A DNA stretch of 10,414 bases from CAYSLA01 sp964431685 (lineage in GTDB: Bacteria; Armatimonadota; UBA5829). Shown here piece by piece: positions 1 to 6,648 of this stretch (positions within the stretch are counted from its first letter, which is position 1; each line of letters begins with the position of its first letter). The stretch lies in NCBI GenBank assembly GCA_964431685.1, contig CAYSLA010000121.1:1-10414 (forward strand), given 5' to 3'. The notes under the pieces were generated by a model. The model made no database searches and was not told the DNA's origin. It worked only from the letters and a program-made list of their open reading frames with translations. Both the position numbers and the translations under genes were made by a program.

Positions 1-39
1 TCGCCGGCCAGTTCTGGTCGGAAAAGGGGTTTAGCATGA
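1..39 (+). CDS. possible 3' end of an upstream gene overlapping the regulator start
   Basis: Frame 1 is open from the window edge and ends with TGA at 37-39, which overlaps the ATG at 36-38 as ATGA. Such 4-base overlaps are common between translationally coupled genes, so the regulator at 36 may be a distal member of an operon. Only 12 codons (SPASSGRKRGLA) are visible and no family can be recognised. Frame 3 is also open here and runs into the regulator, so the assignment is tentative. Confidence 0.25.
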   Translation, partial: SPASSGRKRGLA

Positions 40-1817
40 GCGAACACTGTGATAATCTGGAGCACTCAAAAGAAAGCCGTGTGGCAAAGAGGATACTGAT
101 TGCGGAGGATGATCCGATCTCGCGCAAGATACTGGAAACCACGCTGCTGAAATGGGGCTACGAGGTGGACGTGGCAACCGATGGCATCGAGGCTTGGGAA
201 CATCTCCAGGGCGATGATGCGCCTCGGCTGGCTGTGCTCGACTGGATGATGCCCGGAATTGACGGAACCGAAGTGGTTCGAAGACTTAGGTGCCGTTCCG
301 GCGCGCCCTACGTGTATGCGATCCTTCTCACCGCAAAGTCGCAAAGGAGCGATATTATTGCCGGCATGGAAGCCGGTGCTGATGACTACGTGCTGAAGCC
401 GTTCGACCAGCACGAGCTTCAAGTGCGGGTGAAAGCCGGACACAGAATCATAGATCTTCAGAGCAGTCTCAGCTCGACTAAAGAGAAGATGCGCCTGCAG
501 ACGCTGCACGATCCGCTAACCGGACTGCCTAACCGGCTGCTCTTCGGTGACAGGCTGTCTGACAAGCTGCAAAGAGCCAAACGTCTGGGCACCGCCTTGT
601 CCGTGATGTTTCTTGACTTGGATCAGTTCAAACTGATCAACGATACGCTGGGGCACAGCGTCGGAGATCGCCTTCTTCAGGCGTTGGCCGAGAGACTGCA
701 AGACACCATGCGCGAAATGGACACTATTGCCCGAATGGGTGGTGACGAATTTACGATGATTCTCACTGATCAGACTGACGAACAGGGCGTGACCGTCGTG
801 GCAGAGCGCGTACTCGCATCGCTTTGCGCACCTTTCTGTATCGACAATCACGAGCTCTATGTCACAGGTAGCCTCGGGATCAGCACATATCCTTCGGATG
901 GCGACGATGGCGAAACGCTGGTTAGAAATGCCGATGCGGCGATGTACCGCGCCAAAGAGCGTGGTGCCAACACATACCAAGTGTATGCAGATGCAATCAA
1001 TGCTGCCGCCGCTGAGCGCATGCAGACCGAGAGATCATTGCGGCTAGCCCTGGAAAACCAGGAGTTCGAACTTCACTACCAGTTGCGCGTGGACTTACGC
1101 ACCGGACTGGCGAGTGGCGCAGAGGCGCTCATTAGATGGAGACACCCGCAATGGGGACTCGTGCCTCCACTGCGGTTCATTCCGGTTGCTGAAAAGTGCG
1201 GACTCATAGAACCGATTACGGAGTGGGTAATTCTTGAGGCTTGCAGACGGAACAAGGCGTGCATGGACGCTGGCTATCCGCCGATGGATGTAGCGGTCAA
1301 CATATCACCAAGGTCTTTCCACCGCCTTGACCTGATGGCGACAGTGCAGTCAGCGCTGGAAATAACTGGCATGGATCCAGAGTACCTCAACCTTGAACTC
1401 ACAGAGGGGACTGTTATGCAAGATCCTGATGCGGCCATATCGATACTTCGCGAGTTCAAGGACATGGGCTTACACATCTCTGTCGACGACTTCGGAACAG
1501 GCTACTCCTCCCTGAGCTATCTGCGAAGACTGCCTATCGACACAGTAAAGATCGACGCCTCTTTTGTCAGACACCTTACGACGGATCCGGATGACGCTGC
1601 CATAGCTCAGGCGATAATCGCAATGGCCCACAGCCTTCGCCTGAGGGTAACAGCCGAGGGAGTGGAAACTCTGGAACAGCTTGAGTTCCTCAGGGACATG
1701 CAATGCGACGAGATTCAGGGATATTTCATCAGCCGCCCTGTACCACACGAGGAACTCCTGGGTCTGCTGAGAGAAGGATTGCCGCCACTGGTTGACTGGA
1801 TGCCAGTTGCCGCCTAG
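36..1817 (+). CDS. response regulator with GGDEF and EAL domains (cyclic-di-GMP turnover)
   Basis: A 593-residue cytoplasmic two-component output protein predicted to make and/or degrade cyclic-di-GMP under control of a histidine kinase. Residues ~18-135 form a CheY-like receiver with the acidic pair D25/D26, phospho-acceptor D69 (VLDW), T99 and K121 (LKPF). Residues ~157-315 are a GGDEF domain with intact GGDEF at 235-239 and a canonical RxxD inhibitory site (REMD, 226-229) five residues before it. Residues ~335-580 are an EAL domain with EAL at 363-365, N422, E454, DDFGTGYSS from 484, K505, E541 and QGY at 561. The usual YQP near the EAL start reads YQL (residue 350). Both catalytic domains look intact, so net activity cannot be predicted. 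The ATG is preceded by AAGGGG (24-29) at good spacing. The partner kinase is not visible; it may lie upstream. Confidence 0.95.
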   Translation: MSEHCDNLEHSKESRVAKRILIAEDDPISRKILETTLLKWGYEVDVATDGIEAWEHLQGDDAPRLAVLDWMMPGIDGTEVVRRLRCRSGAPYVYAILLTAKSQRSDIIAGMEAGADDYVLKPFDQHELQVRVKAGHRIIDLQSSLSSTKEKMRLQTLHDPLTGLPNRLLFGDRLSDKLQRAKRLGTALSVMFLDLDQFKLINDTLGHSVGDRLLQALAERLQDTMREMDTIARMGGDEFTMILTDQTDEQGVTVVAERVLASLCAPFCIDNHELYVTGSLGISTYPSDGDDGETLVRNADAAMYRAKERGANTYQVYADAINAAAAERMQTERSLRLALENQEFELHYQLRVDLRTGLASGAEALIRWRHPQWGLVPPLRFIPVAEKCGLIEPITEWVILEACRRNKACMDAGYPPMDVAVNISPRSFHRLDLMATVQSALEITGMDPEYLNLELTEGTVMQDPDAAISILREFKDMGLHISVDDFGTGYSSLSYLRRLPIDTVKIDASFVRHLTTDPDDAAIAQAIIAMAHSLRLRVTAEGVETLEQLEFLRDMQCDEIQGYFISRPVPHEELLGLLREGLPPLVDWMPVAA

Positions 1818-1867
1818 AATGCCTCTTGGAAAAGGGGCACGGGAGCGCGCGGAAGTGCTCCCCTACC

Positions 1868-1888
1868 GCCCTGCGTCAAGTTCAAGGC
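1868..1888. repeat. degenerate copy of the CCTGAATCAAGTTCAGG palindrome
   Basis: Read on the minus strand, this 21-nt stretch differs at only 3 positions from the copy at 2467-2484 with its flanks (GCC-TGAACTTGA---CAGGGC pattern). It sits where the ribokinase-family reading frame loses similarity at its C-terminal end (after SLPTPDSLP in the minus translation). It is probably a third member of the same short palindromic family seen twice inside the pseudogene. Confidence 0.5.
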
Positions 1889-2221
1889 AAGCTATCAGGT
1901 GTCGGCAGTGAAGACTGTGCACCCATCCGGGTGACCGTTACACCGGCCACTCGCGCTCAGAATCTTGCCGCTTCAACCAAGCCATATCCCTCCGCCAGTT
2001 TCAATGTCATAGAGGCAGTGAAAGCATCACCAGCGGCAGTTGTGTCGACAGCTTCGACCTTGACCGGTTCGATGTATTCAGATACACCATCCGCGAACAC
2101 ATAGGCCCCGTTTGATCCCAAAGTGATTACCACGGCAGTAACCCCCAACCGCTTCAACTGCTCTGCAGTTGACTGCCGGATTCAACCCACTCCCGGTCTC
2201 CACGTCGCCAAGCAGTGGAAC

Positions 2222-2265
2222 ACCTCCCCCTTCCCCCTCCGTTTCGGAGGGGGTTAGGGGGAGGT
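2222..2265. repeat. near-perfect 44-nt C/G-rich palindrome inserted in the kinase pseudogene
   Basis: The left arm (2222-2241, ACCTCCCCCTTCCCCCTCCG) pairs with the right arm (2245-2265) apart from one bulge or mismatch, leaving a TTT loop. In the minus translation the kinase blocks VPNQHDAARY and LLGDVETG are separated by about 18 residues encoded by this element, and the frame stays open. It looks like a REP- or MITE-like insertion. No T-tract follows on either strand, so it is not a typical intrinsic terminator. Confidence 0.8.
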
Positions 2266-2415
2266 ATCGTGCAGCGTCGTGCTGGTTAGGCACCAGCACA
2301 CTTACCTGTCTGAACGGATCGATGCTAATTGGTCGGACGGGAGCAGGGTTAAGAACCAAGCTTGTGCCAAGCAAAGCCGCCAGTTTGATCGAGTGCGCAA
2401 CGGTCTCCATCCCCT

Positions 2416-2447
2416 GACCCTGAATCAAGTTCAGGGGATTCAGGGTC
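2416..2447. repeat. nested palindromic repeat (11-bp inverted repeat around CCCTGAATCAAGTTCAGGG)
   Basis: The arms GACCCTGAATC (2416-2426) and GATTCAGGGTC (2437-2447) are perfect reverse complements around a 10-nt centre. Overlapping them, 2418-2436 is itself a palindrome with 7-bp arms (CCCTGAA/TTCAGGG), so two alternative hairpins can form. It lies just before the kinase block METVAHSIKLA, where family members normally carry a short hydrophobic strand, and so appears to be an insertion into coding sequence. Confidence 0.75.
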
Positions 2448-2466
2448 AAGCTGAAGCGGCAGTGCA

Positions 2467-2484
2467 CCTGAACTTGATTCAGGG
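2467..2484. repeat. second copy of the CCTGAACTTGATTCAGGG palindrome, opposite orientation
   Basis: This stretch is the exact reverse complement of 18 of the 19 bases at 2418-2436 and lies 30 nt from it. The roughly 20 nt between the copies (on the minus strand GCACTGCCGCTTCAGCTTGA) could be the leftover kinase strand ALPLQLE, which would mean separate insertions on either side of it. Confidence 0.7.
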
Positions 2485-2697
2485 CAATCATGTCGCGGGC
2501 ACGGTCGACGTCCTCTGGAGTCAGTTTCCGGTTCGCACCCGGCGCGACTACGATGGCGTTTTCGGCGCGCTGATCCACAGTTATCAGTGCCACGCCGCTT
2601 GCAGCATCCGAGTCTCTTGCTACAAAGCGGGTATCAATACCGACCACGCGGAAGTTGTCAACGCACATATCCCCGAAACTGTTCCCGCCAATTCTTG

Positions 2698-3205
2698 CGT
2701 GCAGCGCAACGGTCCTATCCAAAGTATGGCTCATACTCCATCCAACCGCTGTCCTGGAGCACAGATCCATTACGCCAGCCAGATACAGCCAGCCCTCTTG
2801 TGTCGGGATATACGTGATATCGCTTGCCCACACCTGGTTAGGCTTCATGACCACAGACTCTCTTCTGAATATGTTCCGGGCTGTAGGCAGACTGTGCTTG
2901 GAGTCGGTGGTCATCACGAACTTGGGTTTCTGCTTTGCCCGGATGTCGTTTGACATCATCAAACGCTCAACAGGACCTCTACTGCACACGACACCGTCAG
3001 CGACAAGTTCCCTGTGGACACGTGGAGAACCGTAGGTCCCACGACTCTTCTGGTGAACCCACTTGATCCTCTCCAGCAGAACCAGATTCTGAATGCACCT
3101 ATCACTCTCCTACCGCACACGCCAGGCGTAGTAGCCACTTCGTGAGACAGCAAACACGCGGCACATAAGGCACAGCGGGAACTTCCCAATACGAGCATCT
3201 ATCAA
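2698..3205 (-). pseudogene. IS3-family transposase OrfB (DDE integrase core), truncated
   Basis: The minus translation shows the HTH_21-type region (SRSGYYAW, then KSRGTYGSPRVHRELVADG) and the start of the rve integrase core (KPNQVWASDITYIPTQEGWLYLAGVMDLCSRTAVGWSM). The first catalytic Asp is in SDITY. An in-frame TAG lies at 3110-3112, right after GYYAWRVR. The reading ends around TVALHA, before the HSDRGSQY-type second Asp and the final Glu, so no active transposase can be made. The remainder runs in frame into kinase sequence. Confidence 0.85.
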
Positions 3206-3213
3206 GGCGTACC

Positions 3214-3495
3214 TCACCGCTGCTCTTTCGCGAAGTACGCCGCCGCTTCTTTTAGCAGATCACGCTCCTGCCGGAGCACACACATCTCACGCTTGAGCCG
3301 TCTGTTCCCCTCCTCCAGGGTCTCTGAACGACGACTGTTGCTCCCAACGGTTTATTCGCGGCGCTTCTGCACCCAATCGCGCACAGTCCACGCATTGATG
3401 CCCAGGTCAGCCGCGATCCGCGCAACGCTGATCTTGCTATCCAAGACCAGAAGAAATCACAAGACACGAAACTCGTCACTGTAACGCATACCCAT
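3214..3495 (-). pseudogene. IS3-family transposase OrfA (helix-turn-helix, leucine-zipper-like), broken
   Basis: Reading minus from ATG at 3495 (alternative 3489) gives MGMRYSDEF, then ISVARIAADLGINAWTVRDWVQKR, a typical OrfA helix-turn-helix. The C-terminal coiled region is ETLEEGNRRLKREMCVLRQERDLLKEAAAYFAKEQR, ending at TGA 3214-3216. Two premature in-frame stops interrupt it: TGA at 3457-3459 and TAA at 3352-3354. The full frame would be about 93 residues, normal for OrfA. OrfB follows in a different frame, as expected for this family, where frameshifting normally makes the OrfAB fusion. Confidence 0.85.
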
Positions 3496-3633
3496 CGTTG
3501 ATACCCCTTAGATATTATACTAGGGATGTCCATTATTTCGAGGGAACTCCAATCCGGGGTTTCGGCTTGGAACAGGCTGCCAGATTTGATGAGATCAAGA
3601 TCCTGAAACATCGGCCTTGATAACGTCAGCGTA

Positions 3634-3662
3634 TTGCGAATCGACAGGCAAGAGTGTATTAT
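3634..3662 (+). promoter_or_regulatory. sigma70-type promoter for the lipoprotein gene
   Basis: TTGCGA (3634-3639) and TATTAT (3657-3662) are separated by 17 nt. They lie about 85 nt upstream of the ATG at 3747, in the stretch between the insertion-sequence end and the gene. No other convincing promoter is visible in 3533-3746, and that stretch holds no gene I can support. Confidence 0.55.
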
Positions 3663-3746
3663 GATGATGGATGTGTGGAGACGGTTTCCGATGAGGGTGT
3701 TCGGAGAGAATAGAAGGGCTGCGTCCTCTTCTAGAAAACGAGACTG

Positions 3747-4910
3747 ATGATGAGATTGTGTTTGTGTGCCATCGCATTGCTGACTATTGCTGTTTGTACC
3801 CTCCCAGGCTGCCACGCAGGTGCCGACGTGATAACGGTTGATCAGGCCAAGCAGGCCGTTCGAGCTTTCGAGGGCGATCCGGCTCTGGTGTTCTCTTCTG
3901 CTCAAATGAGCGACGACCCTGAGGACCAGTACTATGAGCTGAGATATAGCAGTCCAAATGGTGATGATGACAAAGAGTGGGATGTGGATCCCAACACCGG
4001 ACAGGTCAGATCTGCAACGTACGACGGTGCCCTCTTTGGTCCCGAATGGACGGAAGAGCCATCAGGCCAGGTAACGCAATCCGCCTGTCGACAAGCCGGT
4101 CTCACTTATGTCAGAGCCCATTTCAGCGACTTCGATAGCCTGAACATGGTTGAGTCTGACCCCAAGTGGGATAGCAGAGGATGGCGCTTCTCATGGCAGG
4201 AGAAATTGACAAATGGGGCAGAGACTCGAAACAGCGTCCATGTTCAGGTCAGTGCACAGACGGGCCTCGTCCAGTATTATCGTGGCCGGAGGGTTCCTAC
4301 CCCAAACCCGCCTGCTCCGCAGTTTACGCCGGAGCAGGCCATCGCCGCGGCGGCCACAGCAGCCGGCATAGTCAATGTGATGTACCACACTGACCCAGGG
4401 ATGGTTGCCACCGACACGGCGGTATATTGCTCCTTTGAGATCGGGGGCGAAGACGCAAACGGAGATGGCCTACTCTACGACGCGAGTGTTAATTCCGTAA
4501 CTGGGGAGGTCGAATACTCGGAACCTCCACCCGTTTCCGCCGGACCAGCTGCTGCTCCTCCGGTCACCATAAACACCAAGAAGAGGCCATCACAGGTCAA
4601 CACACACGCCGAGAAGAGCCCGTCAAAGGGGAAGACCGCTCGATTCATCGCAATACGCGACCTACAGGCAACTCTCCCAGGATCATCAGTCGAGTGGCTC
4701 GGCGCGGGCGGTGTCAAGCTCACGGTGAATGGACTATCCTATGAGATGAAGCCCGGCGATAGGGCGGTCAAGGTCAACGGGAAGACCGTCATGTTGACAA
4801 GTAAGGTAATGATCAAGAACAAGAAGGTGATGATACCATTGGAGCTGGCAGAACGTATCAAAAAGAGCGCAACACCCAAGACTAGGAAAGCAGCCGGGAA
4901 GACCAAATAG
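3747..4910 (+). CDS. lipoprotein with PepSY-like repeats and a copper-amine-oxidase-N-like (stalk) domain
   Basis: A 387-residue exported protein of unknown specific role. Residues 1-22 form a lipoprotein signal peptide with a hydrophobic core and lipobox LPGC, so Cys22 would be lipidated and the protein anchored on the outer face of a membrane. Three related segments follow at roughly 29-95, 105-185 and 195-260. Each combines an ITVDQAKQAV- or FTPEQAIAAA-like helix with strands ending in VDPNTGQV, VSAQTGLV or VNSVTGEV. That is the pattern of PepSY/YcdB-type domains. A Pro- and Lys-rich linker leads to residues ~300-370 (SVEWLGAGGVKLTVNG, then VKVNGKTVMLTSKVMIKNKKVMIPL). This matches the repeat of the copper amine oxidase N-terminal/stalk domain, which is usually a cell-surface structural module, not an enzyme. 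The tail is strongly basic. The ribosome binding site is weak; ATG 3750 is an alternative start. Confidence 0.8.
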   Translation: MMRLCLCAIALLTIAVCTLPGCHAGADVITVDQAKQAVRAFEGDPALVFSSAQMSDDPEDQYYELRYSSPNGDDDKEWDVDPNTGQVRSATYDGALFGPEWTEEPSGQVTQSACRQAGLTYVRAHFSDFDSLNMVESDPKWDSRGWRFSWQEKLTNGAETRNSVHVQVSAQTGLVQYYRGRRVPTPNPPAPQFTPEQAIAAAATAAGIVNVMYHTDPGMVATDTAVYCSFEIGGEDANGDGLLYDASVNSVTGEVEYSEPPPVSAGPAAAPPVTINTKKRPSQVNTHAEKSPSKGKTARFIAIRDLQATLPGSSVEWLGAGGVKLTVNGLSYEMKPGDRAVKVNGKTVMLTSKVMIKNKKVMIPLELAERIKKSATPKTRKAAGKTK

Positions 4911-5073
4911 GGGATCACTGTCTGACGGAGCAAGACGACGTCGTCGTTTACGGGCGTCACGGTGTTTCTTTATGGAATCGGCTGTCAAGTATGCGCAAAG
5001 GCTTCGGAGCTCCTCGGCAGGCCGCTCATAGGGGTGTCCTTACTCGATCGGTCTTAACTCCGAGACTATGCAC

Positions 5074-5105
5074 AAAAGGCAGAGCACTCCGAAGAATACT
5101 CTGCC
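5074..5105 (-). terminator. intrinsic terminator of the tRNA-Gln gene
   Basis: On the minus strand a 12-bp stem (GGCAGAG plus TATTC, pairing with GAGTG plus CTCTGCC, with some G-T pairs) closes a TTCG tetraloop and is followed directly by TTTT. It starts about 20 nt after the tRNA CCA end. The combination of stable tetraloop hairpin and U-tract is a standard Rho-independent terminator. Confidence 0.85.
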
Positions 5106-5125
5106 CCAAACCTGCAAAACAAGTC

Positions 5126-5199
5126 TGGCTCCGGGGCCTGGACTCGAACCAGGATCGACGGCTCCAAAGGCCGTTGTCCTGCCATTGGACGACCCCGGA
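5126..5199 (-). tRNA. tRNA-Gln (anticodon UUG), CCA encoded
   Basis: The minus strand folds into a full cloverleaf. The acceptor stem is TCCGGGG/CCCCGGA, the D stem GTCC/GGAC with a short 7-nt loop, the anticodon stem ACGGC/GCCGT with loop CTTTGGA giving anticodon TTG, and the T arm CCTGG-TTCGAGT-CCAGG. The discriminator base is G and CCA is encoded in the DNA (5126-5128). The gene is single, with its own promoter (5211-5240) and terminator (5074-5105), so it is transcribed alone. It decodes CAA, and by wobble possibly CAG. Confidence 0.97.
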
Positions 5200-5210
5200 A
5201 AGCCAGCTTG

Positions 5211-5240
5211 ATTATACTTCCACCGGCCCCAGATCGTCAA
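5211..5240 (-). promoter_or_regulatory. strong sigma70-type promoter of tRNA-Gln
   Basis: On the minus strand TTGACG (5240-5235) and a consensus TATAAT (5216-5211) are separated by 18 nt. The -10 box lies 11 nt from the mature tRNA 5' end, so the transcript would have almost no leader. Confidence 0.85.
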
Positions 5241-5316
5241 ACGAAGCACGAGAAGAAGCCACATCTCCTCTTCTTTGCCACCTCGATCGCGTTTTGGGTG
5301 CACCCGTTGGACCGTT

Positions 5317-5344
5317 TTGAATGGACAGGCGAGTGTGCTATAAT
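5317..5344 (+). promoter_or_regulatory. extended -10 promoter ahead of the GH172 remnant
   Basis: TTGAAT (5317-5322), a 16-nt spacer and consensus TATAAT (5339-5344) preceded by TGC form an extended -10 element. It lies about 50 nt before the ATG at 5392, divergent from the tRNA promoter. Together these two promoters account for the 5200-5391 intergenic stretch. Confidence 0.7.
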
Positions 5345-5391
5345 GACCGGCAAGATACCGGATGCCAACATGAGAAGGAGGCGCGCCACAG

Positions 5392-5613
5392 ATGAGCTTC
5401 TTTGAAACCGGATTTCTGGGAAATGTTGCCAGACTGACAGACGCCAAGTCTCGGAGTATCTCGGCAGAGAACCCAAACGGGGAAAAGGGGGCCGGCGCAC
5501 AAACAATCCCCGATGACGCTTCCGCCGGCTCCAGCCTCGGCAAAGGATGGAAGATACGCCCTTGCATTACCCTCCCGGCGATGCTCCCAGTGCATCTGCG
5601 CTGGCCCCGGTAG
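5392..5613 (+). pseudogene. N-terminal remnant of a DUF2961 / GH172-family glycoside hydrolase
   Basis: The 73-codon frame begins MSFFETGFLGNVARLTDAKS, then RSISAENPNGEKGAGA and LGKGWKIRPCITLP. This is the typical start of DUF2961 proteins, now classed as glycoside hydrolase family GH172 and usually several hundred residues long. Similarity stops after ITLP (about 5577). The next codons read through unrelated sequence to TAG at 5611-5613, and I could not find a continuation in the other frames. The gene has an extended -10 promoter and an excellent AAGGAGG (5375-5381), so a short dead peptide may still be made. The missing catalytic part points to a deletion whose far end lies before the convergent gene ending at 5696. 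Confidence 0.75.
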
Positions 5614-5695
5614 TACGCGTTGCTTCGGAATGACGACGTGCGGAAGCCCCACCTTCCAGCGGATGGTGCGGACCAGCGGTCTTGCAGCCCGTGAT

Positions 5696-6613
5696 TCACA
5701 CGGATCGCGCGGATGCCCCAACCAGACCTGCGAGTCGGCGGTAGTTCTCGCAGACGGTTGAGACCACTTCGCCGCAGTTCTTTGCAGTCTTGATGTGGGT
5801 TTCATAGACCAGAGGGCCGGTGTAGTCCGCATCATCGAGAGCGCGGAGCACTTCAGCCCAGTCCAACTTGCCATCGAACGGCAGCCAGTGTCTTTCGATG
5901 CCATCCTGGTCCGAGATGTGAACGCTCACGATTCTGCCTAGCGCGCGGCGGATGAGACCGGGCACTGCTTCTGGCGGATAGAGGTGGTTGACGTCGAAGT
6001 TTATGCCGACATTGGGCAGATCGATGGCATCGACGATGCGCAGGACATCGTCCAGAGAGTTGCCTATTTCGCCACGAGGCAGAGGTTCCACAGCCGCGAC
6101 AAGCCCCATCTTTCCGAGCCGATCGGCCACCTCGCGTAGTGACTCCGTCGAATGCCTGATGCCTGTCTCTCTTGCGGCAGGTCCAGAGACCGCGGTTATC
6201 CCTGGGTGGCAGACAACCAGCCCGGCTCCGAGGGCGGCAGCCATCTTGCCGGCGTCTACCAGTGCGTCGATGCCGGTCCTGCGCGCCGTGCTGTCCGGTG
6301 ATGAGATATCCATGTTCCTGCCGAACGGACCGTGCACCGACCAGTACTCGACCGGCGGCCTGTCCAGCAATATTTCGAGCAGGGGCTCGTGCTCGTAGGC
6401 AAGGGAGTGGTAGCATTCGAGGGCTTCCACGTCCGACCCGGACACTGCATTCAGCACATCGCGCATGAATCCGGCCATCGCGGAGTTCTGCCCGGAGTCG
6501 AACTTTCTCAGATCACCCCCCATCTGTTTGGCGTAGCCGAGATCTACCAGCTCACCGGGCATCACGTACAAGAACGTACTGGTGGATAGCGTCAAGCCAA
6601 ACTTGCGGGGCAA
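5696..6613 (-). CDS. sugar phosphate isomerase/epimerase-type TIM-barrel protein (AP endonuclease 2 / xylose isomerase-like)
   Basis: A 305-residue cytoplasmic protein of the xylose isomerase-like TIM-barrel superfamily, whose members isomerise or epimerise sugars or related polyols using a divalent metal. Expected metal and catalytic positions are present: E176 (AVEPLP), D207 and H210 (NFDVNH), H232 (VHISD), H242 and E271 (LVYETHI). H94 (SVHGPFG) and H136 (VVCHPG) sit on earlier strands. Length is normal for the family. The start is TTG at 6613, chosen because GAGGTG (6619-6624) lies 5 nt upstream and no in-frame ATG is better placed. The exact substrate cannot be read from the sequence. The nearby GH172 remnant and ribokinase pseudogene suggest that this region once carried more carbohydrate genes. 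Alternative roles in the superfamily include hydroxypyruvate isomerase and inosose-type enzymes. Confidence 0.85.
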   Translation of the reverse strand: MPRKFGLTLSTSTFLYVMPGELVDLGYAKQMGGDLRKFDSGQNSAMAGFMRDVLNAVSGSDVEALECYHSLAYEHEPLLEILLDRPPVEYWSVHGPFGRNMDISSPDSTARRTGIDALVDAGKMAAALGAGLVVCHPGITAVSGPAARETGIRHSTESLREVADRLGKMGLVAAVEPLPRGEIGNSLDDVLRIVDAIDLPNVGINFDVNHLYPPEAVPGLIRRALGRIVSVHISDQDGIERHWLPFDGKLDWAEVLRALDDADYTGPLVYETHIKTAKNCGEVVSTVCENYRRLAGLVGASARSV

Positions 6614-6648
6614 AACAACACCTCAAATTCACAGGCGGTAATGTCAAC

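Larger units (their letters stand above)
1889..2697 (-). pseudogene. ribokinase / PfkB-family carbohydrate kinase, 5'-truncated and repeat-interrupted
   Basis: Minus-strand translation matches the central and C-terminal parts of ribokinase-type PfkB kinases, which phosphorylate ribose or a related sugar with ATP. Visible blocks, in order, are RIGGNSFGDMCVDNFR, GVALITVDQRAENAIVVAPGANRKLTPEDVDRARD, METVAHSIKLA, LVLNPAPVRPI, VLVPNQHDAARY, then in a second frame GVTAVVITLGSNGAY and the PfkB signature DTTAAGDAF, where D is the expected catalytic base. The first ~50 residues are missing, replaced by IS3-type transposase sequence. Palindromic repeats interrupt the gene at 2416-2484 and 2222-2265. 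The frame shifts near 2160-2175. An in-frame TGA at 1957-1959 cuts off a recognisable tail (VTRMGAQSSLPTP). The gene cannot make a functional kinase. The 303-codon open frame 2078-2989 is a chimera of transposase, kinase and repeats, not a real protein family. Confidence 0.85.
2698..3532 (-). mobile_element. remnant of an IS3-family insertion sequence, 3' part lost
   Basis: Two minus-strand frames in the IS3 order (orfA, then orfB in another frame) fill this stretch, and both are decayed. The element stops in the middle of orfB, where it fuses in frame to the ribokinase pseudogene at about 2697. The orfB half with the second catalytic Asp, the Glu and the right inverted repeat is therefore absent. 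The left end is placed near 3532, where the minus strand reads TGGACATCCCTAG just before orfA. With the right end gone, the terminal repeat cannot be confirmed. Confidence 0.8.

Noticed and set aside
1834..1863. GC-rich imperfect hairpin (GGGAGC/GCTCCC) just after the regulator gene
   Set aside because: The perfect stem is only 6 bp with a 10-nt loop and no T-tract follows, so I cannot call it a terminator.
1868..2484. Short repeats considered as a CRISPR array
   Set aside because: The copies are in mixed orientation, unevenly spaced and diverged, with no regular spacers and no cas gene.
3252..3905. Minus-strand open frame of 217 codons across the insertion-sequence remnant and lipoprotein start
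   Set aside because: It runs in a different frame from OrfA and against the lipoprotein signal peptide; no family features.
4937..4948. Perfect 12-bp palindrome GACGACGTCGTC followed by GTTT, after the lipoprotein gene
   Set aside because: With no loop it cannot form a normal hairpin terminator; it may be chance or a protein site, with no support either way.
5338..5904. Minus-strand open frame of 188 codons crossing the GH172 remnant and the isomerase 3' end
   Set aside because: It overlaps the isomerase in another frame and is low-complexity Arg/Ser-rich; no domain and no ribosome binding site were seen.
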